Source: an uncultured Thiomonas sp.
GTDB taxonomy: Bacteria; Pseudomonadota; Gammaproteobacteria; Burkholderiales; Burkholderiaceae_C
Assembly (NCBI GenBank): GCA_937927695.1
Contig: CALBRU010000114.1
Location: forward strand, 1-13,119
Direction of reading: 5' to 3'
Length of the DNA stretch: 13,119 bases
Shown: positions 1 through 6,507 of the stretch, in pieces
Layout of the letters: every line of letters starts with the position of its first letter
Numbering within the stretch: the stretch's first letter is position 1
Program-made: the position numbers and the translations under genes
Notes under the pieces: model-generated
Seen by the model: the letters and a program-made list of their open reading frames with translations, nothing else
The model's database searches: none
Told to the model about the DNA's origin: nothing

Positions 1-658
1 GAATGCCGTCGCGGTGCAGATTCTGCTGCGGCTCGTACAGCACGGAGCAACCGTCGCGGCCGCGCGCCATCACCACCGACAGTTCATAGGCCAGATCGAG
101 CTTTTTCTCCAGCACGCAGTCCACACCGCCCAAGGCAGTCCATGCCGCAGGCAGATCGGCGGCTGTTTGCACCGTGACCTGCCCTTTGCCGTCGTAGCCC
201 AGCCGGGCGGTTTTAAGAATGCCGGGAAACAGCTCAGTGCTTACCGCATCTAGGCCGCCGCTCGCAGTCAGCACCGCATACGGCGCACAGGGCACGCCCA
301 GCCGCTGGAACAAGGCCTTTTCCTGCGCCCGGTCCTGGCACACAGCCACAGCCTGCGGCGCGGGTGCCAGCGGCACGCGCGAGGCCAGCCACTGCATCGA
401 GTGCGCCGGAATGTTCTCGAACTCCACCGTCACCGCGGCGCAGTCACGGGCGAGTTGGTCGAGCGCCAGCGGGTCGTCATAGCGCGCTGCCAAATGAATG
501 CCGGTGACCTGCGCGGCCGGCGCAGCTTCGTCGGCCTCGAGCACGGCCACGCCATATCCCGCGCTCTGCGCCGCCTGGGCAAACATGCGGCCCAACTGCC
601 CGCCTCCGAGCACGCCCAGCGTGGCGCCAGGGGGAATGAATGCGGCAGACTTGCTCAT
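1..658 (-). CDS. purK: N5-carboxyaminoimidazole ribonucleotide synthase (PurK), 3' end cut by window edge
   Basis: PurK uses ATP and bicarbonate to carboxylate AIR to N5-CAIR in purine biosynthesis, supplying PurE; it is a cytoplasmic ATP-grasp enzyme. About 219 N-terminal residues are visible and the C-terminal part lies beyond base 1. The start shows the typical nucleotide-binding fold opening, with GVLGGGQLGRM at residues 14-24, then the family-like stretch AAVTVEFENIP near residue 80. The later CQDRAQEKAFF segment begins the ATP-grasp region. The ATG overlaps the purE stop as ATGA (655-658), so the two are almost certainly translationally coupled in a purE-purK operon. Family assignment is by recognition of these motifs; the truncation is only the window boundary, with no sign of decay. 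Confidence 0.95.
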   Translation of the reverse strand, partial: MSKSAAFIPPGATLGVLGGGQLGRMFAQAAQSAGYGVAVLEADEAAPAAQVTGIHLAARYDDPLALDQLARDCAAVTVEFENIPAHSMQWLASRVPLAPAPQAVAVCQDRAQEKALFQRLGVPCAPYAVLTASGGLDAVSTELFPGILKTARLGYDGKGQVTVQTAADLPAAWTALGGVDCVLEKKLDLAYELSVVMARGRDGCSVLYEPQQNLHRDGI

Positions 659-1143
659 GCCGGGCTACCCACGCGCATGGCCCGCGCTGCGGCGGTTTGC
701 TCCGCGCGGAAGGCGTCGAGCTGATCGCGCAGCGCGGTGTCATGCGCCGCCAGCATGGCGACGGCGAACAAGGCGGCATTTGCCGCCCCGGCTTCGCCGA
801 TGGCAAAGGTCGCAACCGGCACACCCTTGGGCATCTGCACAATGGATAGCAGCGAATCTTCGCCCCGCAGATACTTGCTGGGCACCGGCACGCCCAGCAC
901 CGGCACCGTGGTCTTGGCCGCGAGCATGCCCGGCAGATGCGCCGCTCCGCCCGCACCGGCAATGATGGCCCGCAGGCCGCGGTGCTGCGCGCTGTCGGCG
1001 TAGGCAAACAGATCGTCGGGCATGCGATGCGCCGAGACCACCTGGCAGTCGTGCGCCACGCCAAAGCGGGCCAGGATATCCGCCGCATGGCGCATCACCT
1101 CCCAGTCGCTTTGCGACCCCATCACCACGCCGATTGCGGCCAT
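655..1143 (-). CDS. purE: N5-carboxyaminoimidazole ribonucleotide mutase (PurE, class I)
   Basis: PurE converts N5-CAIR made by PurK to CAIR in the IMP pathway. The protein is 162 residues, the usual size for class I PurE. The phosphate and substrate-binding motifs are visible: MGSQSDWEVM at residues 8-17, SAHRMPD at 37-43 with the catalytic-type His39, and GAGGAAHLPGM at 63-73. The ATG at 1143 was preferred over the longer in-frame start at 1287 because it gives the family N-terminus and has a GGGAGAG ribosome site upstream. The gene is first in the purE-purK pair. A -10-like TAAAAT (minus strand, 1183-1178) lies about 35 bases upstream, but I find no convincing -35, so the promoter is only suggested. 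The presence of PurK next door fits the two-step bacterial route. Confidence 0.97.
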   Translation of the reverse strand: MAAIGVVMGSQSDWEVMRHAADILARFGVAHDCQVVSAHRMPDDLFAYADSAQHRGLRAIIAGAGGAAHLPGMLAAKTTVPVLGVPVPSKYLRGEDSLLSIVQMPKGVPVATFAIGEAGAANAALFAVAMLAAHDTALRDQLDAFRAEQTAAARAMRVGSPA

Positions 1144-1313
1144 CTGCTCTCTCCCGTGCAACGCCTGTAAATGAGTGATTTTAAGAAGCAGTGGATCAAG
1201 CCCTTGAAATCGCGCCCCGCTATGCTCCATCCAAACGCAGATCGTGCGCCTGTATACACCCCTTGGTATGGCGCTGACCGCCCCCATTTGCCCTGCTCAT
1301 TCAGGAGTCGAAC

Positions 1314-2210
1314 ATGATTGATGCCACCGTTGCCAATTTTGAAACCGAAGTCGTTGAAGCCTCCAATACCGTCCCGGTCTTGGTCGATCTGTGGGCCCCG
1401 TGGTGCGGCCCCTGCCGCGCGCTTGGCCCCATTCTCGAAAAGCTGGAAGTGGCTTACGAAGGCCGCTTCAAGCTGGTGAAAATCAACACCGAAGAAGAGC
1501 AGGAACTCGCCGCTGCGTTCGGCGTGCGCAGCATTCCCATGGTCATGCTGCTCAAGGACGGCCAGCCAGTGGACGGTTTCGTGGGCGCGCTGCCCGAAGG
1601 CCAGATCCGCGAATTTCTCGACAAACACGTTCCCGATTCCGCGCCGGAGCAGGCGGATGATGCCGAGCCGAGCGATGCCGAAGCTGAGTCTGCACCCGCG
1701 CTGCCGCCGCTGGAAAAGCTGCAGCAGGATCTGGCCACCAATCCGGCCAACGACACCGCGCGCAAGGCGTATGTGGAGTTGCTGCTCAAAGACGGCCGCA
1801 CCGCCGACGCCGCACTGGCGTTCGAACCTCTTGCCGGCAAGGCGTTGGCCGACGCCCGCATCCAGGCGCTGTCCGACTGGCTGGCCGCCGCGCAGGCCGC
1901 GCCCGGCCTGCCCCCTGTTGCCGCGCTGCAGGCCAGCATCGCGGCCAACAAGCGCGACTTCGACGCCCGCTACGCCCTGGCGCAGCAACACATGGCCGCA
2001 CAGCAGTGGACGGCGGCGCTGGACGAACTGCTCGACATTCTCATGCGCGACAAAAACTGGAGCGAAGACCGCGCGCGCAAGACCTTTGTCAACATCCTGG
2101 AGTTGATGACGCCTGCAGATGCCCCCAAGCCCACGCCCGGCCAGCCCCCGGCCACCGATCCCACGGTGGAGAGCTACCGCCGCCGCCTGAGCATGACGGT
2201 ACTGAGTTGA
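1314..2210 (+). CDS. cnoX: Thioredoxin-fold protein with C-terminal TPR-like region (CnoX/YbbN type chaperedoxin)
   Basis: The 298-residue protein has an N-terminal thioredoxin domain (about residues 1-110), an acidic Ala/Glu linker (about 111-135) and an alpha-helical TPR-like region to about residue 270. This is the architecture of CnoX (YbbN), which holds unfolding or over-oxidised proteins for transfer to GroEL/DnaK; that role is family knowledge. The active site WCGPC is intact (Cys31, Cys34), and the cis-proline is Pro75 in SIP. E. coli CnoX lacks a working CXXC, so this one may be redox-active like some proteobacterial relatives (inference). A clear AGGAG at 1303-1307 sits six bases before the ATG. 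It stands alone on the plus strand, divergent from purE across about 170 bases, and ends at a strong terminator. No signal peptide is visible, so it is cytoplasmic. Confidence 0.93.
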   Translation: MIDATVANFETEVVEASNTVPVLVDLWAPWCGPCRALGPILEKLEVAYEGRFKLVKINTEEEQELAAAFGVRSIPMVMLLKDGQPVDGFVGALPEGQIREFLDKHVPDSAPEQADDAEPSDAEAESAPALPPLEKLQQDLATNPANDTARKAYVELLLKDGRTADAALAFEPLAGKALADARIQALSDWLAAAQAAPGLPPVAALQASIAANKRDFDARYALAQQHMAAQQWTAALDELLDILMRDKNWSEDRARKTFVNILELMTPADAPKPTPGQPPATDPTVESYRRRLSMTVLS

Positions 2211-2226
2211 GTGCTTCGGATCTCAC

Positions 2227-2255
2227 AAAAACGCCGACTTGAAGTCGGCGTTTTT
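2227..2255. terminator. Bidirectional rho-independent terminator between cnoX and the DJ-1/PfpI gene
   Basis: A perfect 9-bp stem, ACGCCGACT (2231-2239) with AGTCGGCGT (2243-2251), has a three-base loop. Four A residues before it pair with the T run after it, so it works on either strand. It lies 16 bases after the cnoX stop and 19 bases beyond the convergent gene's stop, and so serves both. Confidence 0.93.
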
Positions 2256-2274
2256 CATGGCGTTTACACACGCG

Positions 2275-2856
2275 TTACAGCGTGATCTGCGTCCCCAGCA
2301 GCTTGAGAAACTGCCCCATCCAGGCCGGATGCGCGGGCCAGGCCGGGGCGGTCACCAGATTGCCCTGCGTCACCGCCTGATCGACAGCAATATCGGCATA
2401 GTCGCCGCCAGCCTCACGCACCTCCGGGCCGCAGGCCGGATAGGCAGAGCACTTGCGCCCCTGCAGCACCCCTGCCGCCGCCAGAATCTGTGCGCCGTGG
2501 CACACCGCCGCAACCGGCTTGTTGGCGCTGAAAAAATGCCGCACCAAATCGAGCACCTTAGGGTTCAGACGCAGGTATTCGGGGGCGCGTCCGCCGGGGA
2601 TGACCAGCGCGTCATAGTCTTCTGCTTTCACCTCGGCGAAAGTAGCGTTGAGGGTGAAATTGTGGCCGGGCTTTTCGGAATAGGTCTGCGCGCCCTCGAA
2701 GTCGTGAATCGCGGTTTTCACCTGCTCACCCGCCTTCTTGTCCGGGCAGACCGCGTGCACGATGTGGCCCACGGTCAGCAGAGTCTGGAACGGCACCATG
2801 GTTTCGTAATCTTCGGCGTAATCGCCCGCGAGCAACAGAATGCGTTTTGCAGCCAT
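2275..2856 (-). CDS. DJ-1/PfpI family protein (putative glyoxalase/deglycase-type cysteine hydrolase)
   Basis: The 193-residue protein has the DJ-1/PfpI fold. Its nucleophile elbow AAVCHGAQ places Cys119 before His120, and an acidic cluster near residues 15-16 (GDYAED) is the usual partner of the cysteine. LVIPGGRAPEYLR at residues 84-96 is also typical of the PfpI subgroup. Members are reported as glyoxalases, protein deglycases or proteases, and the substrate here cannot be told from sequence. The ATG at 2856 is preferred over one at 2928 because GGAG lies eight bases upstream and the family N-terminus starts with this Met (AAKRILLL). There is no signal peptide, so it is likely a cytoplasmic stress protein. 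It is monocistronic, divergent from purC and convergent with cnoX. A dyad lies between its likely -10 and its start codon. Confidence 0.93.
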   Translation of the reverse strand: MAAKRILLLAGDYAEDYETMVPFQTLLTVGHIVHAVCPDKKAGEQVKTAIHDFEGAQTYSEKPGHNFTLNATFAEVKAEDYDALVIPGGRAPEYLRLNPKVLDLVRHFFSANKPVAAVCHGAQILAAAGVLQGRKCSAYPACGPEVREAGGDYADIAVDQAVTQGNLVTAPAWPAHPAWMGQFLKLLGTQITL

Positions 2857-2867
2857 GTCGAGTCTCC

Positions 2868-2928
2868 ATTGTGAGTTTGCCGCACATGCGGCCCGCCTAT
2901 TGTGAAACGCCGTGGGTGAAAAACTCAA
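2868..2928 (-). promoter_or_regulatory. Candidate promoter and operator-like dyad upstream of the DJ-1/PfpI gene
   Basis: On the minus strand, TTGAGT (2928-2923) and CACAAT (2904-2899) are separated by 18 bases, each matching the sigma70 consensus at four of six positions. Just downstream, near the expected start of transcription, lies a perfect inverted repeat GCCGCA-CA-TGCGGC (2879-2892). It is flanked by two copies of ATTGTGA (plus-strand reading) at 2868-2874 and 2899-2905, which lie 31 bases apart. The placement is what an operator would show. No regulator can be named. Confidence 0.35.
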
Positions 2929-2941
2929 CCCTGCGAATTTC

Positions 2942-2947
2942 TACAAT
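2942..2947 (+). promoter_or_regulatory. -10-like TACAAT six bases before an in-frame purC ATG
   Basis: TACAAT matches the sigma70 -10 consensus at five of six positions. Six bases separate it from the ATG at 2954, so transcription would start at or next to that codon. There is no good -35 at 16-18 bases upstream (A-rich at 2919-2924). Any -35 for purC would overlap that proposed for the divergent DJ-1 gene. Confidence 0.45.
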
Positions 2948-2974
2948 CGGGCCATGACCCACGAAAGCCCGCCC

Positions 2975-3859
2975 ATGACCACTGCCCTGCTGCAATCCAC
3001 CCTGCGCTCCCTGCCCCTGCTGTCACGCGGCAAGGTGCGCGAAAACTATGCCGTCGGCGATGACCGCCTGCTGATGGTGGCCACTGACCGCATCTCGGCC
3101 TTCGACGTCATCATGGCCGAGCCCATTCCCGGCAAAGGCGAAATCCTCACTCGTATGGCGCGGTTCTGGTTCGGCCTGCTGCACGACGTGGCGCCCAACC
3201 ATCTGCTCGACATCGATCCCGAGACCGTGGTAGCGCCCGATGAGCGCAATCAGGTGCGCGGTCGCGCCATGGTGGTCAAACGCCTCAAGCCACTGCCGGT
3301 AGAAGCCGTGGTGCGCGGCTATCTCGCGGGCTCCGGCTGGAAAGACTATCAAGCCACCGGCGCGGTCTGCGGCGTCGCCCTTCCAAAGGGCTTGAAGCTC
3401 GCCAGCAAACTGCCCGCGCCCATTTTCACCCCCGCCACCAAGGCCGAACTGGGCGAACATGACGAGAACATTTCCTTCGCGCAAATGGAACAGGCCATAG
3501 GCAGCAAGCTCGCCGCGCAGGTGCGCGACATCAGCATCACCCTCTATCAACGCGCCGCCGACTATACCGCCGCGCGCGGCATCCTGATCGCCGACACCAA
3601 GTTCGAGTTTGGCCTCGATGACAACGGCGCCCTCACCCTGATGGACGAAGTGCTCACCCCGGATTCCTCGCGCTTCTGGCCCGCCGACACTTGGGTTGAA
3701 GGCAGTTCGCCCCCCAGCTTCGACAAGCAGTTCCTGCGCGACTGGCTAGAAGGCGTGCCCGGCTGGAACAAACAACCACCGCCCCCCGCCCTGCCCGACG
3801 ACGTCATCGAGCACACCCTGGCCCGCTACCGCGAGGCACTGGAGCGTCTTACGTCCTGA
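2975..3859 (+). CDS. purC: Phosphoribosylaminoimidazole-succinocarboxamide synthase (SAICAR synthase)
   Basis: PurC joins CAIR and aspartate using ATP, the step directly after PurE. From this start the protein has 294 residues, as in beta-proteobacterial PurC. Motifs in order: GKVRENYAVGDD (19-30), EAVVRGYLAGSGW (110-122), FTPATKAELGEHDENISF (151-168), the family signature IADTKFEFG (205-213) and DEVLTPDSSRFW (224-235). The start is uncertain. ATG 2975 fits the family N-terminus (TTALLQSTLRSLPLL), ATG 2954 would add seven residues and lies exactly where a leaderless transcript would begin, and neither has a good ribosome site. The coding end overlaps the convergent ubiA end by 11 bases. In many relatives purC sits with purE and purK; here it is about 1.8 kb from purE and on the other strand. 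Confidence 0.97.
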   Translation: MTTALLQSTLRSLPLLSRGKVRENYAVGDDRLLMVATDRISAFDVIMAEPIPGKGEILTRMARFWFGLLHDVAPNHLLDIDPETVVAPDERNQVRGRAMVVKRLKPLPVEAVVRGYLAGSGWKDYQATGAVCGVALPKGLKLASKLPAPIFTPATKAELGEHDENISFAQMEQAIGSKLAAQVRDISITLYQRAADYTAARGILIADTKFEFGLDDNGALTLMDEVLTPDSSRFWPADTWVEGSSPPSFDKQFLRDWLEGVPGWNKQPPPPALPDDVIEHTLARYREALERLTS

Positions 3860-4706
3860 CGGCGTAGGCGCCGACGACCCCGACAAAGATCGCCAGCCCC
3901 AGATAGTGATTGAGGCGGAAAGCGCGAAAGCAACGCGCCGGATTGCGCTCGCGGATCAAGGCGTAGTGATGCACGGCCTGTGCCGCCGCGGCCGCCAGGC
4001 CAATGAAGTAAGGCCAGCTTAGTTGCAGCGCCCACCCCACGGCAGCCCACAGCGCGATGTAGGCGCAATAGCTCGCCATCACCGCCGCCACGTCGGCGCG
4101 GCCGAAGGTGATGGCCGAGGTCTTGATGCCGACCTTGAGATCGTCTTCGCGGTCGACCATGGCGTATTCGGTGTCGTAGGCCAGCACCCAGAACAGATTG
4201 CCCAGCAGCAGCACCCAGGCCAGCAGCGGCACCTCGCCGCGCGCTGCGGCGAAGGCCATGGGAATGCCGAAGCTGAAGGCGACGCCGAGATAGGCCTGCG
4301 GCAGCGCCAGCCAGCGCTTGGTGTAGGGATAGGCGATGGCGATCAGCAGCGCGGCGACCGACATCTGGATGGTCAGCGCGTTGGTGGTGAGCACCAGGCC
4401 GAAGGCGGCGAGTGCGAGCGCAGCACCGACCAGCAGCGCCTCGCGGGTGGACACCTTGCCAGACGTGACCGGACGCTGCGCGGTGCGGCGCACGGCGCGG
4501 TCGAAGTCTTGATCGGCCACATCGTTCACCGCACAACCGGCCGAGCGCATGAGAAACGTGCCGGCGATGAACACGACGACCAGCCACCCGCTCGGGCGGC
4601 CATCACTGGCGATCCACAGGGCCGAGAGACTGGGCCACAACAACAGGAGAGAACCGACCGGCTTGTCCCAACGGATCAAGGCCAGCCATAAGCGCAGACG
4701 TTCCAT
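3849..4706 (-). CDS. ubiA: 4-hydroxybenzoate polyprenyltransferase
   Basis: UbiA is an integral inner-membrane enzyme that attaches the polyprenyl tail to 4-hydroxybenzoate in ubiquinone biosynthesis. The 285-residue protein is largely hydrophobic with multiple membrane helices. Both Asp-rich, Mg-diphosphate-binding motifs are intact: NDVADQDFD at residues 61-69 and DTEYAMVDREDD at 178-189. RWDKPVGSLLLLWPS at 12-26 is the expected family N-terminus, which supports the ATG at 4706. No Shine-Dalgarno sequence precedes this ATG. Instead a GATAAT sits six bases upstream, so a leaderless message is plausible. It follows dps on the same strand with 39 bases between and no terminator seen, so read-through is also possible. 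Its last bases overlap the end of convergent purC, where the two mRNAs are complementary. Confidence 0.96.
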   Translation of the reverse strand: MERLRLWLALIRWDKPVGSLLLLWPSLSALWIASDGRPSGWLVVVFIAGTFLMRSAGCAVNDVADQDFDRAVRRTAQRPVTSGKVSTREALLVGAALALAAFGLVLTTNALTIQMSVAALLIAIAYPYTKRWLALPQAYLGVAFSFGIPMAFAAARGEVPLLAWVLLLGNLFWVLAYDTEYAMVDREDDLKVGIKTSAITFGRADVAAVMASYCAYIALWAAVGWALQLSWPYFIGLAAAAAQAVHHYALIRERNPARCFRAFRLNHYLGLAIFVGVVGAYAVRT

Positions 4707-4741
4707 GCGTGAATTATCGCCACGCAGGGAACGTCTGCAAA
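4706..4741 (-). promoter_or_regulatory. Candidate ubiA promoter with a dyad framing the -10
   Basis: On the minus strand TTTGCA (4741-4736) and GATAAT (4718-4713) are 17 bases apart, with four and five of six consensus matches. The start codon follows after six bases, so it would be the transcription start. The arms TGCGTG (4706-4711) and CACGCA (4721-4726) form an inverted repeat whose nine-base spacer contains the -10. That arrangement would let a bound dimer block the promoter. Confidence 0.4.
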
Positions 4742-4745
4742 ACCA

Positions 4746-5249
4746 TCAGCCTTCGAGCAGCGAACGCAGCATCCAGGCGGTTTTTTCGTGAATGTCCAGG
4801 CGCTGAGTCATCAGGTCGGCGGTGGGCTGATCGTTGACCTCGTCGGCCACGGTGAACACCGCGCGTGCCGTCTTGGCCACGGCCTCATGGCCCTTGACCA
4901 GAATGCCGATCATCTCCTGCGCCTTGGGCGGCTGCGCTGGCACATCGGCCAGACTGGAGCGTGAACTAAAAGCCTGATAGGAGCCCGGCACGGAGAAGCC
5001 GAGTGCGCGGATGCGCTCGGCAATCGGATCAACCGCATTCCAAAGCTCGGTGTACTGATCCATGAACATCAGGTGCAGGGTGTTGAACATCGGCCCGGTG
5101 ACGTTCCAGTGGAAGTTGTGCGTGGTGAGATAGAGCGTGTAGGTGTCGGCCAGCAGATGCGAGAGCTGCTCGGCCACTTTGGCTCGGTTGTCATCCGAAA
5201 TGCCGATGTGAATCGGGGTCGATGAGGCATGCAGGGTGCTTTTGCTCAT
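4746..5249 (-). CDS. dps: Dps/ferritin-like DNA-binding iron-storage protein
   Basis: Dps forms dodecamers that oxidise and store iron and protect DNA from peroxide. The 167-residue protein has the Dps core, with THNFHWNVTGPMF at residues 43-55, a second His at 59 and AVDPIAERIRALG at 72-84. By spacing against the E. coli ferroxidase ligands (His51, His63, Asp67, Asp78, Glu82), the equivalents are His47, His59, Met63, Asp74 and Glu78. The usual acidic residue four after the second His is therefore Met, with Asp64 beside it. The ATG at 5249 has AAAGGAA upstream, which decides it over the in-frame ATG at 5276. The N-terminus (about 20 residues) is short and only weakly basic. It lies 109 bases downstream of galE, a gap with no clear terminator and no convincing OxyR site. 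Confidence 0.95.
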   Translation of the reverse strand: MSKSTLHASSTPIHIGISDDNRAKVAEQLSHLLADTYTLYLTTHNFHWNVTGPMFNTLHLMFMDQYTELWNAVDPIAERIRALGFSVPGSYQAFSSRSSLADVPAQPPKAQEMIGILVKGHEAVAKTARAVFTVADEVNDQPTADLMTQRLDIHEKTAWMLRSLLEG

Positions 5250-5358
5250 GATGTTCCTTTCAGTCTGTTGGATCAAAGTTAACCATAGCGCCCGGCAGCA
5301 AACCGGCGCAAGCGCGGGGCATCGATAAAACGAGAGATCGGCCTGTCAGTCGCAGTGC

Positions 5359-6381
5359 TCAAGCGCCATAGCCCTCCGGGTTGCCCTGCTGCCAGCGCCA
5401 AGCGTCGGCGCAGATCGTGTCGAGCCCGCGTTTGGCGCTCCAGCCCAGCAATTGCCGCGCCGCACTCGGATCGGCCCAGCATTCGGCGATGTCGCCCGGA
5501 CGGCGTGCCACGATTTCATACGGCAGATCGCGGCCAATGCTCTTGCCGAAGGCCTGCACCATCTGCAACACCGAGTAGCCTTGGCCCGTGCCGAGGTTGA
5601 CGGTGAACATGCCCTCATGGCCCAACAGATGGCGCAGCGCCGCCACATGGCCCTCGGCCAGATCCATGACGTGGATGTAGTCGCGCACGCCGCTGCCGTC
5701 CACCGTGGGCCAGTCGCCGCCGAACACCCGCAGCTTCTGCAGGCGGCCCACCGCCACCTGCGTGATGTAGGGCATGAGGTTGTTGGGAATGCCGCGCGGG
5801 TCTTCGCCGATGAGCCCGCTTTCGTGCGCGCCCACAGGGTTGAAGTAGCGCAGACGGGCGATGCGCCAATGCGGCTCGGCCCGGTGCAGGTCGCCGAGAA
5901 TTTCTTCGATCATCAGTTTGCTGCGGCCGTAGGCATTGGTCGCGCTGAGCGGAAAGTCTTCGCGGATGGGCACTGAAGCCGGATCGCCATAGACCGTGGC
6001 GGAGGACGAGAAAATGAGGTTGTGCGCCTTGGCGCGCTGCATCGCCTCGAGCAAAACCACCGTGCCACCGACGTTGTTGTCGTAGTACATCAGCGGTTTT
6101 TCCACCGATTCGCCCACCGCCTTGAGTCCGGCGAAGTGGATCACCGCGTCGATCTTGTGCTGCGCAAACACTGCGTCGAGCCGCGCCGCATCGCGAATAT
6201 CGGCTTGCACAAATGCGGGGCGTTTACCGGTGATGCGCTCCACCCGCGCCAGCGACTCGGCACTGCTGTTGCACAGGTTGTCGTACACCACAGGGGCGTA
6301 ACCGGCTTCGATGAGGGCAACACAGGTGTGCGAGCCGATGTAGCCGGCGCCGCCGGTGACGAGGATGGTGGCTGAGGTCAT
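5359..6381 (-). CDS. galE: UDP-glucose 4-epimerase
   Basis: GalE interconverts UDP-glucose and UDP-galactose with tightly bound NAD, feeding LPS or exopolysaccharide synthesis. The 340-residue protein is the normal length for this extended short-chain dehydrogenase family. The NAD motif GGAGYIG is at residues 10-16, FSSSATVYG (Ser127) at 124-132, and YGRSK gives the catalytic Tyr151 and Lys155. RYFNPVGAHESG and VRDYIHVMDLAEGHV are typical of GalE rather than related dehydratases. The ATG at 6381 matches the family start (ILVTGGAGYIGSH), but its ribosome site is poor. The leader carries a 21-base pyrimidine run about 20-40 bases upstream. A consensus TTGACA occurs on this strand at 6446-6441 but lacks a -10 at the right distance. 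No other sugar-nucleotide gene is adjacent. Confidence 0.97.
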   Translation of the reverse strand: MTSATILVTGGAGYIGSHTCVALIEAGYAPVVYDNLCNSSAESLARVERITGKRPAFVQADIRDAARLDAVFAQHKIDAVIHFAGLKAVGESVEKPLMYYDNNVGGTVVLLEAMQRAKAHNLIFSSSATVYGDPASVPIREDFPLSATNAYGRSKLMIEEILGDLHRAEPHWRIARLRYFNPVGAHESGLIGEDPRGIPNNLMPYITQVAVGRLQKLRVFGGDWPTVDGSGVRDYIHVMDLAEGHVAALRHLLGHEGMFTVNLGTGQGYSVLQMVQAFGKSIGRDLPYEIVARRPGDIAECWADPSAARQLLGWSAKRGLDTICADAWRWQQGNPEGYGA

Positions 6382-6402
6382 GTCGTTTTTGCGGTGAATT
6401 TC

Positions 6403-6423
6403 GAGGAAAGGAAGGAAGAAGGG
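6403..6423. other. Uninterrupted 21-base polypurine tract in the galE leader
   Basis: All 21 plus-strand bases are A or G, in GGAA/GGAAG-like units, so the galE mRNA leader carries the matching C/T run. It lies 22 bases upstream of the galE ATG in the 126-base divergent region shared with the methyltransferase gene. Confidence 0.6.
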
Positions 6424-6493
6424 TTTCTCCTATTCTGCCTTGTCAACAAGAGGCACGCGCATCGCACACGCATCTTTCACGCAGGCGCCCCGT

Positions 6494-6499
6494 TACGAT
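6494..6499 (+). promoter_or_regulatory. -10-like TACGAT close to the methyltransferase start
   Basis: TACGAT ends eight bases before the ATG at 6508, so transcription would start within about two bases of the codon. There is no good -35 and no Shine-Dalgarno sequence. It resembles the arrangement at purC and ubiA but is weaker. Confidence 0.25.
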
Positions 6500-6507
6500 G
6501 CTGCGCC

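Noticed and set aside
1122..1991. A 289-codon minus-strand frame opposite cnoX running into purE
   Set aside because: cnoX is clear on the other strand with a good ribosome site, and the mirror product shows no family features.
2239..2874. A 211-codon plus-strand frame opposite the DJ-1/PfpI gene
   Set aside because: It starts inside a terminator hairpin and is a shadow of the DJ-1 gene with its intact Cys-His elbow.
5250..5358. Possible OxyR site upstream of dps
   Set aside because: I looked for the spaced ATAG/CTAT pattern expected for OxyR and found no convincing match; a weak TATGGT -10 is all that is visible.
6439..6450. Palindrome CTTGT-CA-ACAAG containing TTGACA toward galE
   Set aside because: No -10 fits at the right distance on either strand, and the palindrome is short.
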